DNA of 40,679 nt from an uncultured Mucilaginibacter sp. (GTDB lineage Bacteria; Bacteroidota; Bacteroidia; Sphingobacteriales; Sphingobacteriaceae): the NCBI GenBank assembly GCA_913775265.1, contig CAJYJH010000024.1:1-40679 (forward strand). Direction: 5' to 3'. This document shows, one piece after another, positions 1-8,847 of this stretch; the first letter of the stretch is position 1, and every line of letters starts with the position of its first letter. The position numbers and the translations under genes were made by a program. The notes beneath the pieces were generated by a model that saw only the letters and a list, made by a program, of their open reading frames with translations, had not been told where the DNA came from and searched no databases.

Positions 1-1796
1 GTAAAGATAACTTCAACTTCGAAACTAATTCTTACATATGGTGGGGCAGCAAAGAAGGCTTTAGCAGTAGCAAGAAGACCGCCTTACCCACAAAGGGGGC
101 CATTAATGTTAAAATTGCCGACGTAAACAACACCGGTTTTTCCGACATCATTTTTGCGCAGCACCGCGATAACAAATCAGAAGATATCAGTAGTACTATT
201 TATCATAATTCGGCCATTGGTTTTTTTAAAGAAAACCGTACCGATTTGCAAAGCTTTGGAGCTGCTTACGTGCTGGCCGAAGATTTTACCGGCAGCGGCC
301 GCAAAGATATTATCGTGATTAATGGTATCAGTGGTACCGCCCGGCATGCAGGCCTTAATGACGGACCGGGCAACGAAGGGGTAACGGCCGATGGTGTACC
401 TATGTACATTTATAAAGGCAACCCGGCAGGCAAGTACGGGCACGAAAATCTTATTCGTATACCCGAAGCATCACAAGAAACTAATATCTCGTTTGCAGAT
501 ATGGACGACAACGGCAATGCCGATCTGGTATACATGCGCACCAATGGTTACCGGGTTGCCATCCGCTACAATATTTACAATTACCCGCAAGAAAAGGAAA
601 TCACCGAGGTAGAAATCCCATTTCGGGGCAATACTGTTAACGTGGCAGATTATAATAAGGACGGGATATTAGATATGGCCGTTACACCCATCAGCGGCGG
701 TAAAGGCGCTTTGCTGTTTGGTCAGGGCAATCATACATATAAAGTTGAATTGTTTGATTTCAATAATATGGCCTATTCGGCTGTAACCGGCGACGTCAAT
801 AATGATGGTTTGCTCGATGTTGTGAGCTGTGGGTACAGCCAGATTTCCATTTTGCTGGGCAATAACCAGGGCGGATTTCATTTTCAAAAACCAATTGTAC
901 TGCAATCGCCCGATTTTATCCCGCGGGTTTGCCTGGCCGATTTTAACAATGACGGCTGGCTGGATATTTTATCTCAAAACTTTCAGAATTTCGAGAGTAA
1001 AGTGTATGATATCCAGGCATGCGTGCTCATCAACAACAAAGGCACGTTCTCATTTAACAATAAGCGCAGCTTTCACACCTATGGCGCCAATGGCGGATCG
1101 GTAGCGCAACTGTATGGTGATGGTAAAATGCAATTTGTAAATAGTAATTACCATGCCGATGAGTCGCGCAGGGTAGCCACATTTATATTGGGTGTTGATG
1201 CCGACGGCTTCCCAACCGATGCTGGCAAGGTTCGTTTACCCTCATATTCGGCTGGTGCGGATCTGGTAATGGATTTTAACGCCGACGGCTACCAGGACAT
1301 TCTGGTATATAACCACACCGGTGCCTATGTGTACGATGGTAGCCTGAACCCAACAGGCGGCATTCATGGTATAGGGTCGGTTATATTTTGGGGCAATCAA
1401 AGCGGTACATTCAGTTTAGAAAATACCTCACAGGTACCAAGTTTTGGCCCACATTCGCGCATCGCAGCAGATGCCGGCAGTATAGGCAGGCGCAATAGTT
1501 ATGAAACTTATACCTCTGCCGATGTGGTGAACAACACTAAGGCTTCAAAATTTAAACTAATCATCGAGGGCCGTTTTAACAACAAGCAATATCCCGAGCC
1601 AAAAATTTTAACAGGAAAAACAAATGAGATATCTACAGCAGTTCAACCACGATTAATTTCTCAATCGGACACACAGGCAGTTTACGAAGTAAATGTGGAG
1701 AAAGGGCAGATATTCAGATATCAATTGAAACTCAATAGCTCTAATACAGGGGCCGGTCCGGTGGTTTCGGCCGTCCAGATGGAAGAAGATCGGTAA
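1..1796 (+). CDS. FG-GAP/VCBS-repeat protein, 5'-truncated by the window edge
   Basis: The frame is open from base 3 to the TAA at 1794-1796, so the gene begins upstream of the window and about 597 residues are visible. The sequence shows repeated Asp/Asn-rich calcium-binding loops of the D-x-[DN]-x-[DN]-G-x-x-D type: DMDDNGNADL, DYNKDGILDM, DVNNDGLLDV, DFNNDGWLDI and DFNADGYQDI. These are typical of FG-GAP/VCBS beta-propeller blades. The last 130 or so residues lack these loops and look like a separate beta-rich domain. Proteins of this style in Bacteroidota are usually exported and bind or act on carbohydrate. The signal peptide is outside the window and no catalytic motif was identified. 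An ATG at 246 lies inside the propeller and is not a likely start. The gene is 35 bp upstream of the GntP permease in the same direction, which suggests one operon. Confidence 0.85.
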   Translation, partial: KDNFNFETNSYIWWGSKEGFSSSKKTALPTKGAINVKIADVNNTGFSDIIFAQHRDNKSEDISSTIYHNSAIGFFKENRTDLQSFGAAYVLAEDFTGSGRKDIIVINGISGTARHAGLNDGPGNEGVTADGVPMYIYKGNPAGKYGHENLIRIPEASQETNISFADMDDNGNADLVYMRTNGYRVAIRYNIYNYPQEKEITEVEIPFRGNTVNVADYNKDGILDMAVTPISGGKGALLFGQGNHTYKVELFDFNNMAYSAVTGDVNNDGLLDVVSCGYSQISILLGNNQGGFHFQKPIVLQSPDFIPRVCLADFNNDGWLDILSQNFQNFESKVYDIQACVLINNKGTFSFNNKRSFHTYGANGGSVAQLYGDGKMQFVNSNYHADESRRVATFILGVDADGFPTDAGKVRLPSYSAGADLVMDFNADGYQDILVYNHTGAYVYDGSLNPTGGIHGIGSVIFWGNQSGTFSLENTSQVPSFGPHSRIAADAGSIGRRNSYETYTSADVVNNTKASKFKLIIEGRFNNKQYPEPKILTGKTNEISTAVQPRLISQSDTQAVYEVNVEKGQIFRYQLKLNSSNTGAGPVVSAVQMEEDR

Positions 1797-1831
1797 CTCT
1801 GTTTAATGGAGACAAAACAAGAATTGTAGTC

Positions 1832-3151
1832 ATGCAGGTTTCATTTATACATACTTTAATTTGCCTGATTGCCGGTATTGGCCTTATTGTATTGCTTACC
1901 GCCAAATACCGGGTGCATGCGTTTTTCGCTTTAATACTTTCCTGTTTTGTAGTGGGCTTAGGTGTGGGCTTACCGGTAACGGAGGTGCTGATGGCTGTAA
2001 AAGATGGTTTTGGTAACATCATGAAATCATTAGGGTTGCTCATTGTGCTGGGCACTACTTTAGGTGTAATACTAGAGCATACGGGCAGCACGCGGATAAT
2101 GGCGGATTATCTGTTAAAATTAACAGGCCCCAAACACGCTGCCCTGGCCATGAGCCTTACCGGATTTATTATTGGCCTGCCCGTATTTTGTGATTCGGGT
2201 TATATTGTGTTAAGCGGTTTAAATAACTCCATTGCGCGTCGAACCGGCATCTCCATAATGAGTATGTCTGTATGCCTGGCAACGGGGCTGTATTCGGTAC
2301 ACTGCCTCATGCCACCGCACCCCGGAGCATCAGCTGCTTCCGGTATTATTGGTATCGCGTTTGGCCGGGTAATGCTGCTGGGGCTGGTGGTAGCTGTACC
2401 CGCAATGGTAGTAGGTTACATTTGGGCTGTAAAAATGGGAAGGAGATACAAGAAAGTCGAACAAACAGAGCAACAAGAAAGCATTTTTACAGATGACGTG
2501 CCGGGTGTTATTACAGCATTTATACCGGTTATTGTTCCGGTATTGTTCATTGCTTTAAGAGCATTTTTTGCGAATACTAATAGTGCATCAAACAATATTT
2601 TAGTTTTAGGCGATCCAACACTTGCCTTGACCATAGGGGTTTTACTGACCTTTGCAGGCAGACGTAGCTGGAAACAAGCTGATGTAAGTAAACTACTGCA
2701 AGATGGTGCCGAAAAGGCCGGTAGTATTCTGGTAATCATTGGCGCAGGCGGAGCATTTGGAGCGGTGCTGACTATCAGTAAAATTGGTGATCACTTAAGC
2801 ACGGCCCTGCCACTGGCACAATTAGGTTTGTTTTTTCCTTTTATTATAACCTCGCTGTTGAAAACAGCACAGGGTTCGTCAACAGTGGCTATCATTACGG
2901 CAGCTAGTATTGTGTTGCCATTGCTACCGGCATTAGGTTTAAATACAGAGCGCGGGCATTTACTCGCTGTGCTATCTATGGGCGCCGGTTCGCTCATGAT
3001 ATCGCATGCCAACGATGCCTACTTTTGGGTGATTGCTAAATTTTCGGGGATGGAAATGCAGTCAATGCTACGGGTTTATTCGGTAGCTACGGCGCTTATG
3101 GGTTTTACTGCCATCGGCATGGTTTATTTGTTATCAAAATTAATCAGTTAA
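1832..3151 (+). CDS. GntP family permease (gluconate/hydroxy-acid:H+ symporter)
   Basis: This is a 439-residue polytopic inner-membrane protein with roughly ten to twelve hydrophobic segments. That matches the usual GntP length of about 440 residues. Family hallmarks are VFCDSGYIVLSG at about residues 118-129 and PPHPG at 161-165. A charged cytoplasmic loop (about 206-225) separates the two halves. GntP members import gluconate, related sugar acids, glycerate or similar hydroxy acids by proton symport. The next gene, two bases downstream, is a glycerate kinase, so glycerate or a compound that yields it is a reasonable cargo. That assignment is inference from context. The stop codon is followed almost at once by the next ATG, which suggests translational coupling. 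Confidence 0.9.
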   Translation: MQVSFIHTLICLIAGIGLIVLLTAKYRVHAFFALILSCFVVGLGVGLPVTEVLMAVKDGFGNIMKSLGLLIVLGTTLGVILEHTGSTRIMADYLLKLTGPKHAALAMSLTGFIIGLPVFCDSGYIVLSGLNNSIARRTGISIMSMSVCLATGLYSVHCLMPPHPGASAASGIIGIAFGRVMLLGLVVAVPAMVVGYIWAVKMGRRYKKVEQTEQQESIFTDDVPGVITAFIPVIVPVLFIALRAFFANTNSASNNILVLGDPTLALTIGVLLTFAGRRSWKQADVSKLLQDGAEKAGSILVIIGAGGAFGAVLTISKIGDHLSTALPLAQLGLFFPFIITSLLKTAQGSSTVAIITAASIVLPLLPALGLNTERGHLLAVLSMGAGSLMISHANDAYFWVIAKFSGMEMQSMLRVYSVATALMGFTAIGMVYLLSKLIS

Positions 3152-3153
3152 CT

Positions 3154-4323
3154 ATGCACATCCTCATAGCCCCCAACGCATTTAAAGGCAGCCTTATAGC
3201 AACCGAAGTTGCCGAAGCGATTAATGCAGGCTTATATGCCAGCAGTCTTAATTGTACAACACATTGCTTACCTATAGGCGATGGCGGCGATGGTACAGCA
3301 GACTTATTAATCAACCACCTCGGCGGCAGCATTAAAAATATAACGGTTCAGGATGCTTTTGGCAGAAATATTGAAACGACTTACGGAATAGTTGACGACG
3401 GAAGTACCGCAATAATTGAAATGGCTAATGCTGCCGGTATACGGTTGCTGCAGCCAGAAGAACTGAACCCCATGCAGGCATCTACATTTGGTGTTGGGCA
3501 GGTAATTAAGGCTGCGTTGAATGAGGGTGTCAAGAAAATTATTATCGGTATGGGCGGCTCGGCAACGGTGGACGGAGGCGCGGGGATGTTGCAGGCTTTG
3601 GGCATCCAGTTTTTAAATGCTGATGGTATCGCCATTAAAGTCAATCCCGAAAGTTTATTGCAGCTTCAAAATGTAGATAACAGTCAACTGGATCACCGGC
3701 TTTTGGATACAGAAATTATCGTTTTGTGCGATGTCAGGAATAGTTTATTAGGGCCTGACGGGGCAGCAGCCGTATTCGGTCCGCAAAAAGGAGCCACGCC
3801 TCAACAAGTAATCAAGCTCGAAGAATTTTTAAAAAAACTATCTGACGTGGCTTTGGCCGTTACCGGGCGCAATATGGCCGAGGCACCGCATAGCGGTACT
3901 GCCGGAGGCGCAGCGGCCGGTTTATTTGCTTTTTTAAACGCTAAGCTAGTTGACGGCGCATCACAATTTTTGGAGCTGGCCGGTTTTACACAGCGACTGC
4001 AGGAATGCCAGTTAGTCATCACCGGCGAAGGCAGCATTGACGAACAAACGCTGCAAGGCAAGGGGCCATTTGCAGTAGCAAAGGCCGCAAAGCAAAAGGG
4101 TATTGCGGTTATTGGTGTTGCAGGCAAAGTGCCTTTGCAAAACAGTGTATTGTTAGGCGAGTATTTTAATGTGCTCATGCCAATCTCAAACGAACCGCTG
4201 ATGCTTGCCCAGGCTATACCACAAACTTACCAAAACCTGTTACGCACCGGCACGGCCATAGGCAATATGTTGGCATTAGGTCCAAAAACATTACCAATTA
4301 CAGCTAACCAAAATAAATTATGA
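3154..4323 (+). CDS. Glycerate kinase (GlxK/GarK type)
   Basis: The 389-residue product has the standard length and motifs of the GlxK/GarK glycerate kinase family. These are APNAFKGSL (residues 6-14), PIGDGGDGT (40-48), GMGGSATVDGG (132-142) and TGEGSIDEQTLQGKGP near residue 290. The family phosphorylates D-glycerate with ATP, usually to 2-phosphoglycerate, in the cytoplasm. The gene starts 2 bp after the GntP stop and ends in an ATGA overlap with the dioxygenase gene, so it sits in the middle of a tight operon. The permease-kinase pairing suggests that imported or internally released glycerate is routed into lower glycolysis. The source of glycerate in an operon with rhamnosidase-like enzymes is not obvious. 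Confidence 0.93.
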   Translation: MHILIAPNAFKGSLIATEVAEAINAGLYASSLNCTTHCLPIGDGGDGTADLLINHLGGSIKNITVQDAFGRNIETTYGIVDDGSTAIIEMANAAGIRLLQPEELNPMQASTFGVGQVIKAALNEGVKKIIIGMGGSATVDGGAGMLQALGIQFLNADGIAIKVNPESLLQLQNVDNSQLDHRLLDTEIIVLCDVRNSLLGPDGAAAVFGPQKGATPQQVIKLEEFLKKLSDVALAVTGRNMAEAPHSGTAGGAAAGLFAFLNAKLVDGASQFLELAGFTQRLQECQLVITGEGSIDEQTLQGKGPFAVAKAAKQKGIAVIGVAGKVPLQNSVLLGEYFNVLMPISNEPLMLAQAIPQTYQNLLRTGTAIGNMLALGPKTLPITANQNKL

Positions 4324-5144
4324 AACATCAATTAACTGCCGAACAGATAGAGAGTTATCAGCAAAACGGATTCGTGGTGATCGAAGACTTTCTATCTGCC
4401 GAAGAGCTGGAGCACTGGCGCAAAACGGTAATGTGCGCCGTGGCCAATCGTAAAGGGCAAAAAATGCCGGGCAAAGAAATTAAGGTGGGCGAGTCTGACG
4501 GCATCAATGAGGACGCAGCTTATTACGGTAAGGTATTTGACCAGTTGCTCAACCTGTGGCAAACTGATGCCGGCGTTAAAGAATTGATGTTTGATGAGCG
4601 CATCGGCGAGATGGCGGCTACGCTTGCCGGCACCGATAATATCCGCATCTGGCACGATCAGGCTTTATTTAAACGGCCATGGGCAAATCCGACATCGTGG
4701 CATTTAGATACGCCTTTTTGGTCTTTTTCAGATCGCAAGGCACTATCCATCTGGATAGCTTTAGACGATGCTACTTACGAGAACGGCTGCCTTTATTTTA
4801 TACCCGGCTCTTTTCATCAAACCGAGTTTGAAAACAAAGGCATAGGTAAAAATATGGATAGCATTTTTGAAGTGTATCCCCAATTTTTAAAAGTGAATTC
4901 GGTAGCCGCCCCTATGAAAGCCGGAAGCTGTTCGTTCCATAATGGGCTAACCATACACGGTGCAGGAGCCAACATGACCAGCGGCTTTCGCCGTGCCATG
5001 ACTTGTGCTTACATGCCCGACGGCAATGTATTTAATGGGCAAGCGAATATCCTGCCCGACGAGTACCTGCACACACTAAAAATAGGCGACACGTTGAACA
5101 GCGATGAGCAAAATCCGCTGATATATTCACGTGCTAAAAAATAG
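4320..5144 (+). CDS. Phytanoyl-CoA dioxygenase (PhyH) family Fe(II)/2-oxoglutarate oxygenase
   Basis: The 274-residue protein has the PhyH-family double-stranded beta-helix layout. The facial triad is visible as H128-x-D130 in SWHLDTPFW and a distal histidine at 213 in TIHGAG. Arg224 in GFRRAM is placed to bind the 2-oxoglutarate carboxylate. PhyH-family enzymes hydroxylate small molecules with Fe(II), O2 and 2-oxoglutarate. The bacterial members are very diverse, so the substrate cannot be read from sequence. There is no signal peptide, so the protein is cytoplasmic. The start overlaps the glycerate kinase stop by 4 bp, and the isomerase-like gene begins 7 bp after its TAG. The tight linkage suggests it acts on the same pathway intermediate as its neighbours. 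Confidence 0.88.
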   Translation: MKHQLTAEQIESYQQNGFVVIEDFLSAEELEHWRKTVMCAVANRKGQKMPGKEIKVGESDGINEDAAYYGKVFDQLLNLWQTDAGVKELMFDERIGEMAATLAGTDNIRIWHDQALFKRPWANPTSWHLDTPFWSFSDRKALSIWIALDDATYENGCLYFIPGSFHQTEFENKGIGKNMDSIFEVYPQFLKVNSVAAPMKAGSCSFHNGLTIHGAGANMTSGFRRAMTCAYMPDGNVFNGQANILPDEYLHTLKIGDTLNSDEQNPLIYSRAKK

Positions 5145-5151
5145 TTAAATA

Positions 5152-5985
5152 ATGCAGGTAAACTTTTTTTGTCCGCGTTGGGGTTTTGAAGGCATGCCGT
5201 GGCCGGAATTTATTTACCGTGTTAAGCAAGCCGGTTACTGTGGAGTAGAGTGGTTTCCATACAGCGAGGATGTTGATCCGCAACAGGTCGCAACTTCATT
5301 GAAAAGCAATGGTCTGCAACTGGCTATAGTGATGACTGTGTTGGGGGAGTATACAACAACGAATGAGTATATCGAGATTCTTCAAACGCAGCTCACAGCA
5401 CATATTGAGCAATGTCAGCCTGTTTTTATAACCGCACAAACCGGCCGTGAATATTTTGATCAGGAACAAATACAGCAATGTGTAGATAGCTGTGAGCATA
5501 TCAGTAAGCAAACCGGTGTGCCTGTTTACCAGGAAACGCATCGTAATAAATGGGCCTATGCAGCGCATGTGGTGCCGCCGGTATTGCAAAAGAATGAGAA
5601 GTTGCGTATCACTTTTGACGTTTCACACTGGTTTTGCGTGTCCGAAAGTTATCTTGAAGATCAGCAAGCGGCTGTAAAACTGGCTATAGAACGGGCAGAG
5701 CATATTCATGCGCGTGTCGGACACACGCAAGGTTCGCAGGTTACCGATCCGGCAAAACCCCAGTACGCAAAGGCCTTAGCAGAGCATTTAGCCATTTGGG
5801 ACAAATGGATTGAGCACAAGCGTAACGAGGGAGCAGGCTATTGTACCATAACCCCCGAATTTGGTCCGCCGCCCTATTTTACGCAGACAGACGATGGTAC
5901 GACTTGGCAGGAGCAATGGCGCATAAACTGCTGGATGAAAGATTTGCTTCATCAGCGTTACAATATAGAACATACCAACCGATGA
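5152..5985 (+). CDS. Sugar phosphate isomerase/epimerase-like TIM-barrel protein
   Basis: The 277-residue cytoplasmic protein looks like the xylose-isomerase-like/AP-endonuclease-2 TIM-barrel superfamily. An E-D-H-E set that could bind the divalent metal is visible in YQETHR, FDVSHW, VGHTQG and TPEFGPPPY. Enzymes of this fold isomerise or epimerise sugars, inositols and keto acids, or act as dehydratases. The exact reaction is unknown here. The gene sits 7 bp behind the PhyH-type gene and overlaps the rhamnosidase start by 4 bp (ATGA at 5982-5985). A PhyH-type oxygenase next to a xylose-isomerase-like barrel is a plausible two-step modification pair, but this is inference. Confidence 0.85.
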   Translation: MQVNFFCPRWGFEGMPWPEFIYRVKQAGYCGVEWFPYSEDVDPQQVATSLKSNGLQLAIVMTVLGEYTTTNEYIEILQTQLTAHIEQCQPVFITAQTGREYFDQEQIQQCVDSCEHISKQTGVPVYQETHRNKWAYAAHVVPPVLQKNEKLRITFDVSHWFCVSESYLEDQQAAVKLAIERAEHIHARVGHTQGSQVTDPAKPQYAKALAEHLAIWDKWIEHKRNEGAGYCTITPEFGPPPYFTQTDDGTTWQEQWRINCWMKDLLHQRYNIEHTNR

Positions 5986-8828
5986 AAAGAAGAAGTTTTT
6001 TGATACAGGGCTCATTAGCAGCATCGGGAGGCTTGTTGCTTAACGCCATGCCATCGCTGGCTAAATCGGCACTATCGGGTGCGTTGGCCGACGATAATAA
6101 CCTATATGAAATTTTTAAAAACCCTGCCATGGGTTACCGTCCGTTTGTGCGTTGGTGGTGGAATGGTGATAAAGTTCAAAAGGCTGAGCTTGCCCGCGAG
6201 TTGCAGATACTTAAAGATGCAGGCATCGGCGGTGTCGAAATTAATCCGATCAAATTCCCATCTACCACCGATGACATGGGGATACCTTCATTGCAATGGC
6301 TGAGCGATGAGTGGATTGATGCGCTGCAGTTTACTTTTAGCGAAGCTAAAAAATTAGGTCTAACGTGCGATTTGATAGTAGGCTCGGGTTGGCCCTTTGG
6401 TGCCGAATACCTGGAAGGGGAGGAGCGCTCGCAGGTGGTAGTAATTGGCACCAAACGTCTGGAAGGTCCGCTGGATTATGAAACCTCTTTGTACGATCTG
6501 TTTAAGGAAGCCGACCCCAATTTTAGTTCTGTATATCCGGGCAGGCAGATGGAAATGCTATCGGTTAAGCTGGTGCCCGCACAGCTCAATACCATGAGTG
6601 AGGTGGTAGAACTGTCGGACCAGATTAAATCGCAGGCTATCAAACTCAAAGTACCTGCGGGTAAATATATTTTATACGGCACCGTCAAAATAAACGGCTC
6701 TATGGAAGTTATTAATGGTGCACCCGGAGCCAACGGGCCGGTGTTAAACCATTATAATAAAGCGGCGGTAAAAAAGTACCTGTACCATATGTCGGACACG
6801 ATACAGAAAAAAACCGGCCCATTACATCAGCATATCCGTGCATTTTTTATAGATAGTTTAGAGATTGAGGGCGCCAACTGGTGTGCCGATATGGCCTCTG
6901 AGTTTAAAAAGCGGCGTGGTTATGATTTGATGCCTTACCTGCCATTTACCATGTTCAAAATGGGATCGATGGGTAACACCTGGGATTATAAATATGGAGC
7001 AGTGCTGGGTGCCGACCTGAATGAAACCATAGAGCGTGTAAGATTTGATTGGGACCTGACCAAATCTGAGTTGATTAAAGAGCGCTTTATTAAAACTTTT
7101 GTAGACTGGTGTAAGGATAACAAAGTTAAATCACGCGCCCAGGCCTATGGTCGTGGTTACTTTCCGCTCGAAGGTACTTTTGATATGGATATTCCGGAAT
7201 GCGAAACCTGGATTAAATACGGACTGGGTAAAGAAATGAGCGAGAGCGATTACCGTATTGGGCGGGCGTACACAATGGTGAACAAATACGTGTCATCGGC
7301 TGCGCATTTAAAATCCAAGCGGTTGATTAGCTGCGAAGAGCTGACCAATACCGACATGGTATTTAACGACACGCTGGAAACGTTGAAGGTAGCCGGAGAC
7401 CAAAGCATGATCTCGGGCGTTACGCATCCAGTATTTCACGGTTTTAATTACTCGCCGCCTAACGCACCGTTTCCGGGATGGGTACGGTATGGTACTTATT
7501 TAAACGAGAAGAATACCTACTGGCCATATTTTAAAAAGTTTACCGACTACAAAGCACGCCACTCGGCTTTGCTGCAACAGGCAGATATGTTTGCCGATAT
7601 AGCCATACTGCCACCCGTATTTGATATGTGGAGCATATTTGGAGCGCAAAATGAGCCATTCCCGTCGTTTATGTATCCAACATATCTTACCTTAATTTGG
7701 GAGGCCATACACCAGAATGGCAACGCCTGCGATTACCTCTCCGACGGCATGATACAGCAGGCGGCCATTAAAAACGGAAAAATCACTTACGGGCCGCGTA
7801 GCTATCACACCTTGTTTATGGTAGATGTACAGCGACTGCAGCCCGCAACACTTAAAAAACTTTATGAGTTTACCTCGGCAGGCGGGCGTATATTCTGCAT
7901 TGAAAACTATCCAGAAAAATCATTAGGACTTGGTGATCGTCAGCCGCTCGACCGGGAGGTACAAAGTTGGGTAGCAAAATTGAAAGCTCAACCGCAACGA
8001 TTTATCCTGCTTTCCAAACCCGAAACAAACGTAATTCAGTGGTATAAAGATGTGCAAATTAAATACGGCATTACACCCTATGTGAAAATCGACCACCCTA
8101 ACCGTTTTGTTAACCAGGCGCGCTATCAGGCTGAAGGCACCGAGATATTATTGTTTGTCAATTCTGATACGCAGGAAAGCCATCCTATTCAAATCAAAGC
8201 CAGCGACGCTATTCTCTCCGGCAAGCAGGCATGGCTTTGGGATGCTGAAACCGGCCAACGAAATCGTATAAATAGCAACGATGGTATGATTACGCTTAAT
8301 CTCGGTCCGGCAGATTCTCGTCTTATTATTTTCGATAATCATCAGGAAGGAAAGATGTTGAACCTGAAACCGCTCAGCAAAGCAACACAGCTTACTTTAA
8401 ACAAATGGACTGCGCAGTTTAATCATATTAATGGCAATACAAAATCGGTAACGCTTAATCAACTGCAAGATTTAAAGAGTATGCCTGCATATATAAACTT
8501 TGCAGGTAATGTAATATACCGGAGTCAGATAAATGTTAATGACGCATCAAAACTTCAATACCTCAACCTCGGAACTGTATATGGCACTTCCGAATTGCTG
8601 ATTAATGGCAAACCTGCAGGTATGCAATGGTACGGGCGCCGCATATTTCCGGTACAAGGCATGTTGATAAACGGTACCAATACTATAGAGGTAAAAGTAG
8701 CTACCTCTATGGGCAACTATATGAAAACATTGGTTGATAATCCCAATGCACAAAAATGGACTAACAGTGTAAAGCGGCCTCAACCTATACAGTCCATGGG
8801 CTTAGTAGGGCCGGTAACTCTTTATTAA
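5982..8828 (+). CDS. GH106-type alpha-L-rhamnosidase, Tat-exported
   Basis: The chosen start gives 948 residues. It overlaps the previous stop by 4 bp and begins with a twin-arginine signal, KRRSFLIQG plus a hydrophobic stretch to about residue 28. The frame stays open upstream to 5841, but that extension lies inside the preceding gene and would bury the signal. The mature part has PFVRWWWNGD at about 54-63, a GVEINP segment, DIPECETW near residue 404, and a SCEELTNTD block before a G-x-T-H-P-V-x-H-G stretch. These resemble GH106 rhamnosidases, which remove alpha-L-rhamnose from pectic rhamnogalacturonan and other rhamnosides. The C-terminal 150 residues look like a galactose-binding-type beta-sandwich. 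It shares the operon with a GH28-like enzyme. Family assignment is from memory of motifs, and a neighbouring uncharacterised family is possible. Confidence 0.78.
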   Translation: MKRRSFLIQGSLAASGGLLLNAMPSLAKSALSGALADDNNLYEIFKNPAMGYRPFVRWWWNGDKVQKAELARELQILKDAGIGGVEINPIKFPSTTDDMGIPSLQWLSDEWIDALQFTFSEAKKLGLTCDLIVGSGWPFGAEYLEGEERSQVVVIGTKRLEGPLDYETSLYDLFKEADPNFSSVYPGRQMEMLSVKLVPAQLNTMSEVVELSDQIKSQAIKLKVPAGKYILYGTVKINGSMEVINGAPGANGPVLNHYNKAAVKKYLYHMSDTIQKKTGPLHQHIRAFFIDSLEIEGANWCADMASEFKKRRGYDLMPYLPFTMFKMGSMGNTWDYKYGAVLGADLNETIERVRFDWDLTKSELIKERFIKTFVDWCKDNKVKSRAQAYGRGYFPLEGTFDMDIPECETWIKYGLGKEMSESDYRIGRAYTMVNKYVSSAAHLKSKRLISCEELTNTDMVFNDTLETLKVAGDQSMISGVTHPVFHGFNYSPPNAPFPGWVRYGTYLNEKNTYWPYFKKFTDYKARHSALLQQADMFADIAILPPVFDMWSIFGAQNEPFPSFMYPTYLTLIWEAIHQNGNACDYLSDGMIQQAAIKNGKITYGPRSYHTLFMVDVQRLQPATLKKLYEFTSAGGRIFCIENYPEKSLGLGDRQPLDREVQSWVAKLKAQPQRFILLSKPETNVIQWYKDVQIKYGITPYVKIDHPNRFVNQARYQAEGTEILLFVNSDTQESHPIQIKASDAILSGKQAWLWDAETGQRNRINSNDGMITLNLGPADSRLIIFDNHQEGKMLNLKPLSKATQLTLNKWTAQFNHINGNTKSVTLNQLQDLKSMPAYINFAGNVIYRSQINVNDASKLQYLNLGTVYGTSELLINGKPAGMQWYGRRIFPVQGMLINGTNTIEVKVATSMGNYMKTLVDNPNAQKWTNSVKRPQPIQSMGLVGPVTLY

Positions 8829-8847
8829 ATGTTTTAAATACATCAAT

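Noticed and set aside
2416..2739. Long antisense frames within the permease, kinase and SusC genes
   Set aside because: They mirror codon structure of well-supported genes on the other strand and show no independent start, leader or family motif.
5841..5981. In-frame upstream extension of the GH106 gene
   Set aside because: It lies wholly inside the preceding isomerase-like gene and would place the twin-arginine signal in the interior. The ATG at 5982 fits signal and overlap.
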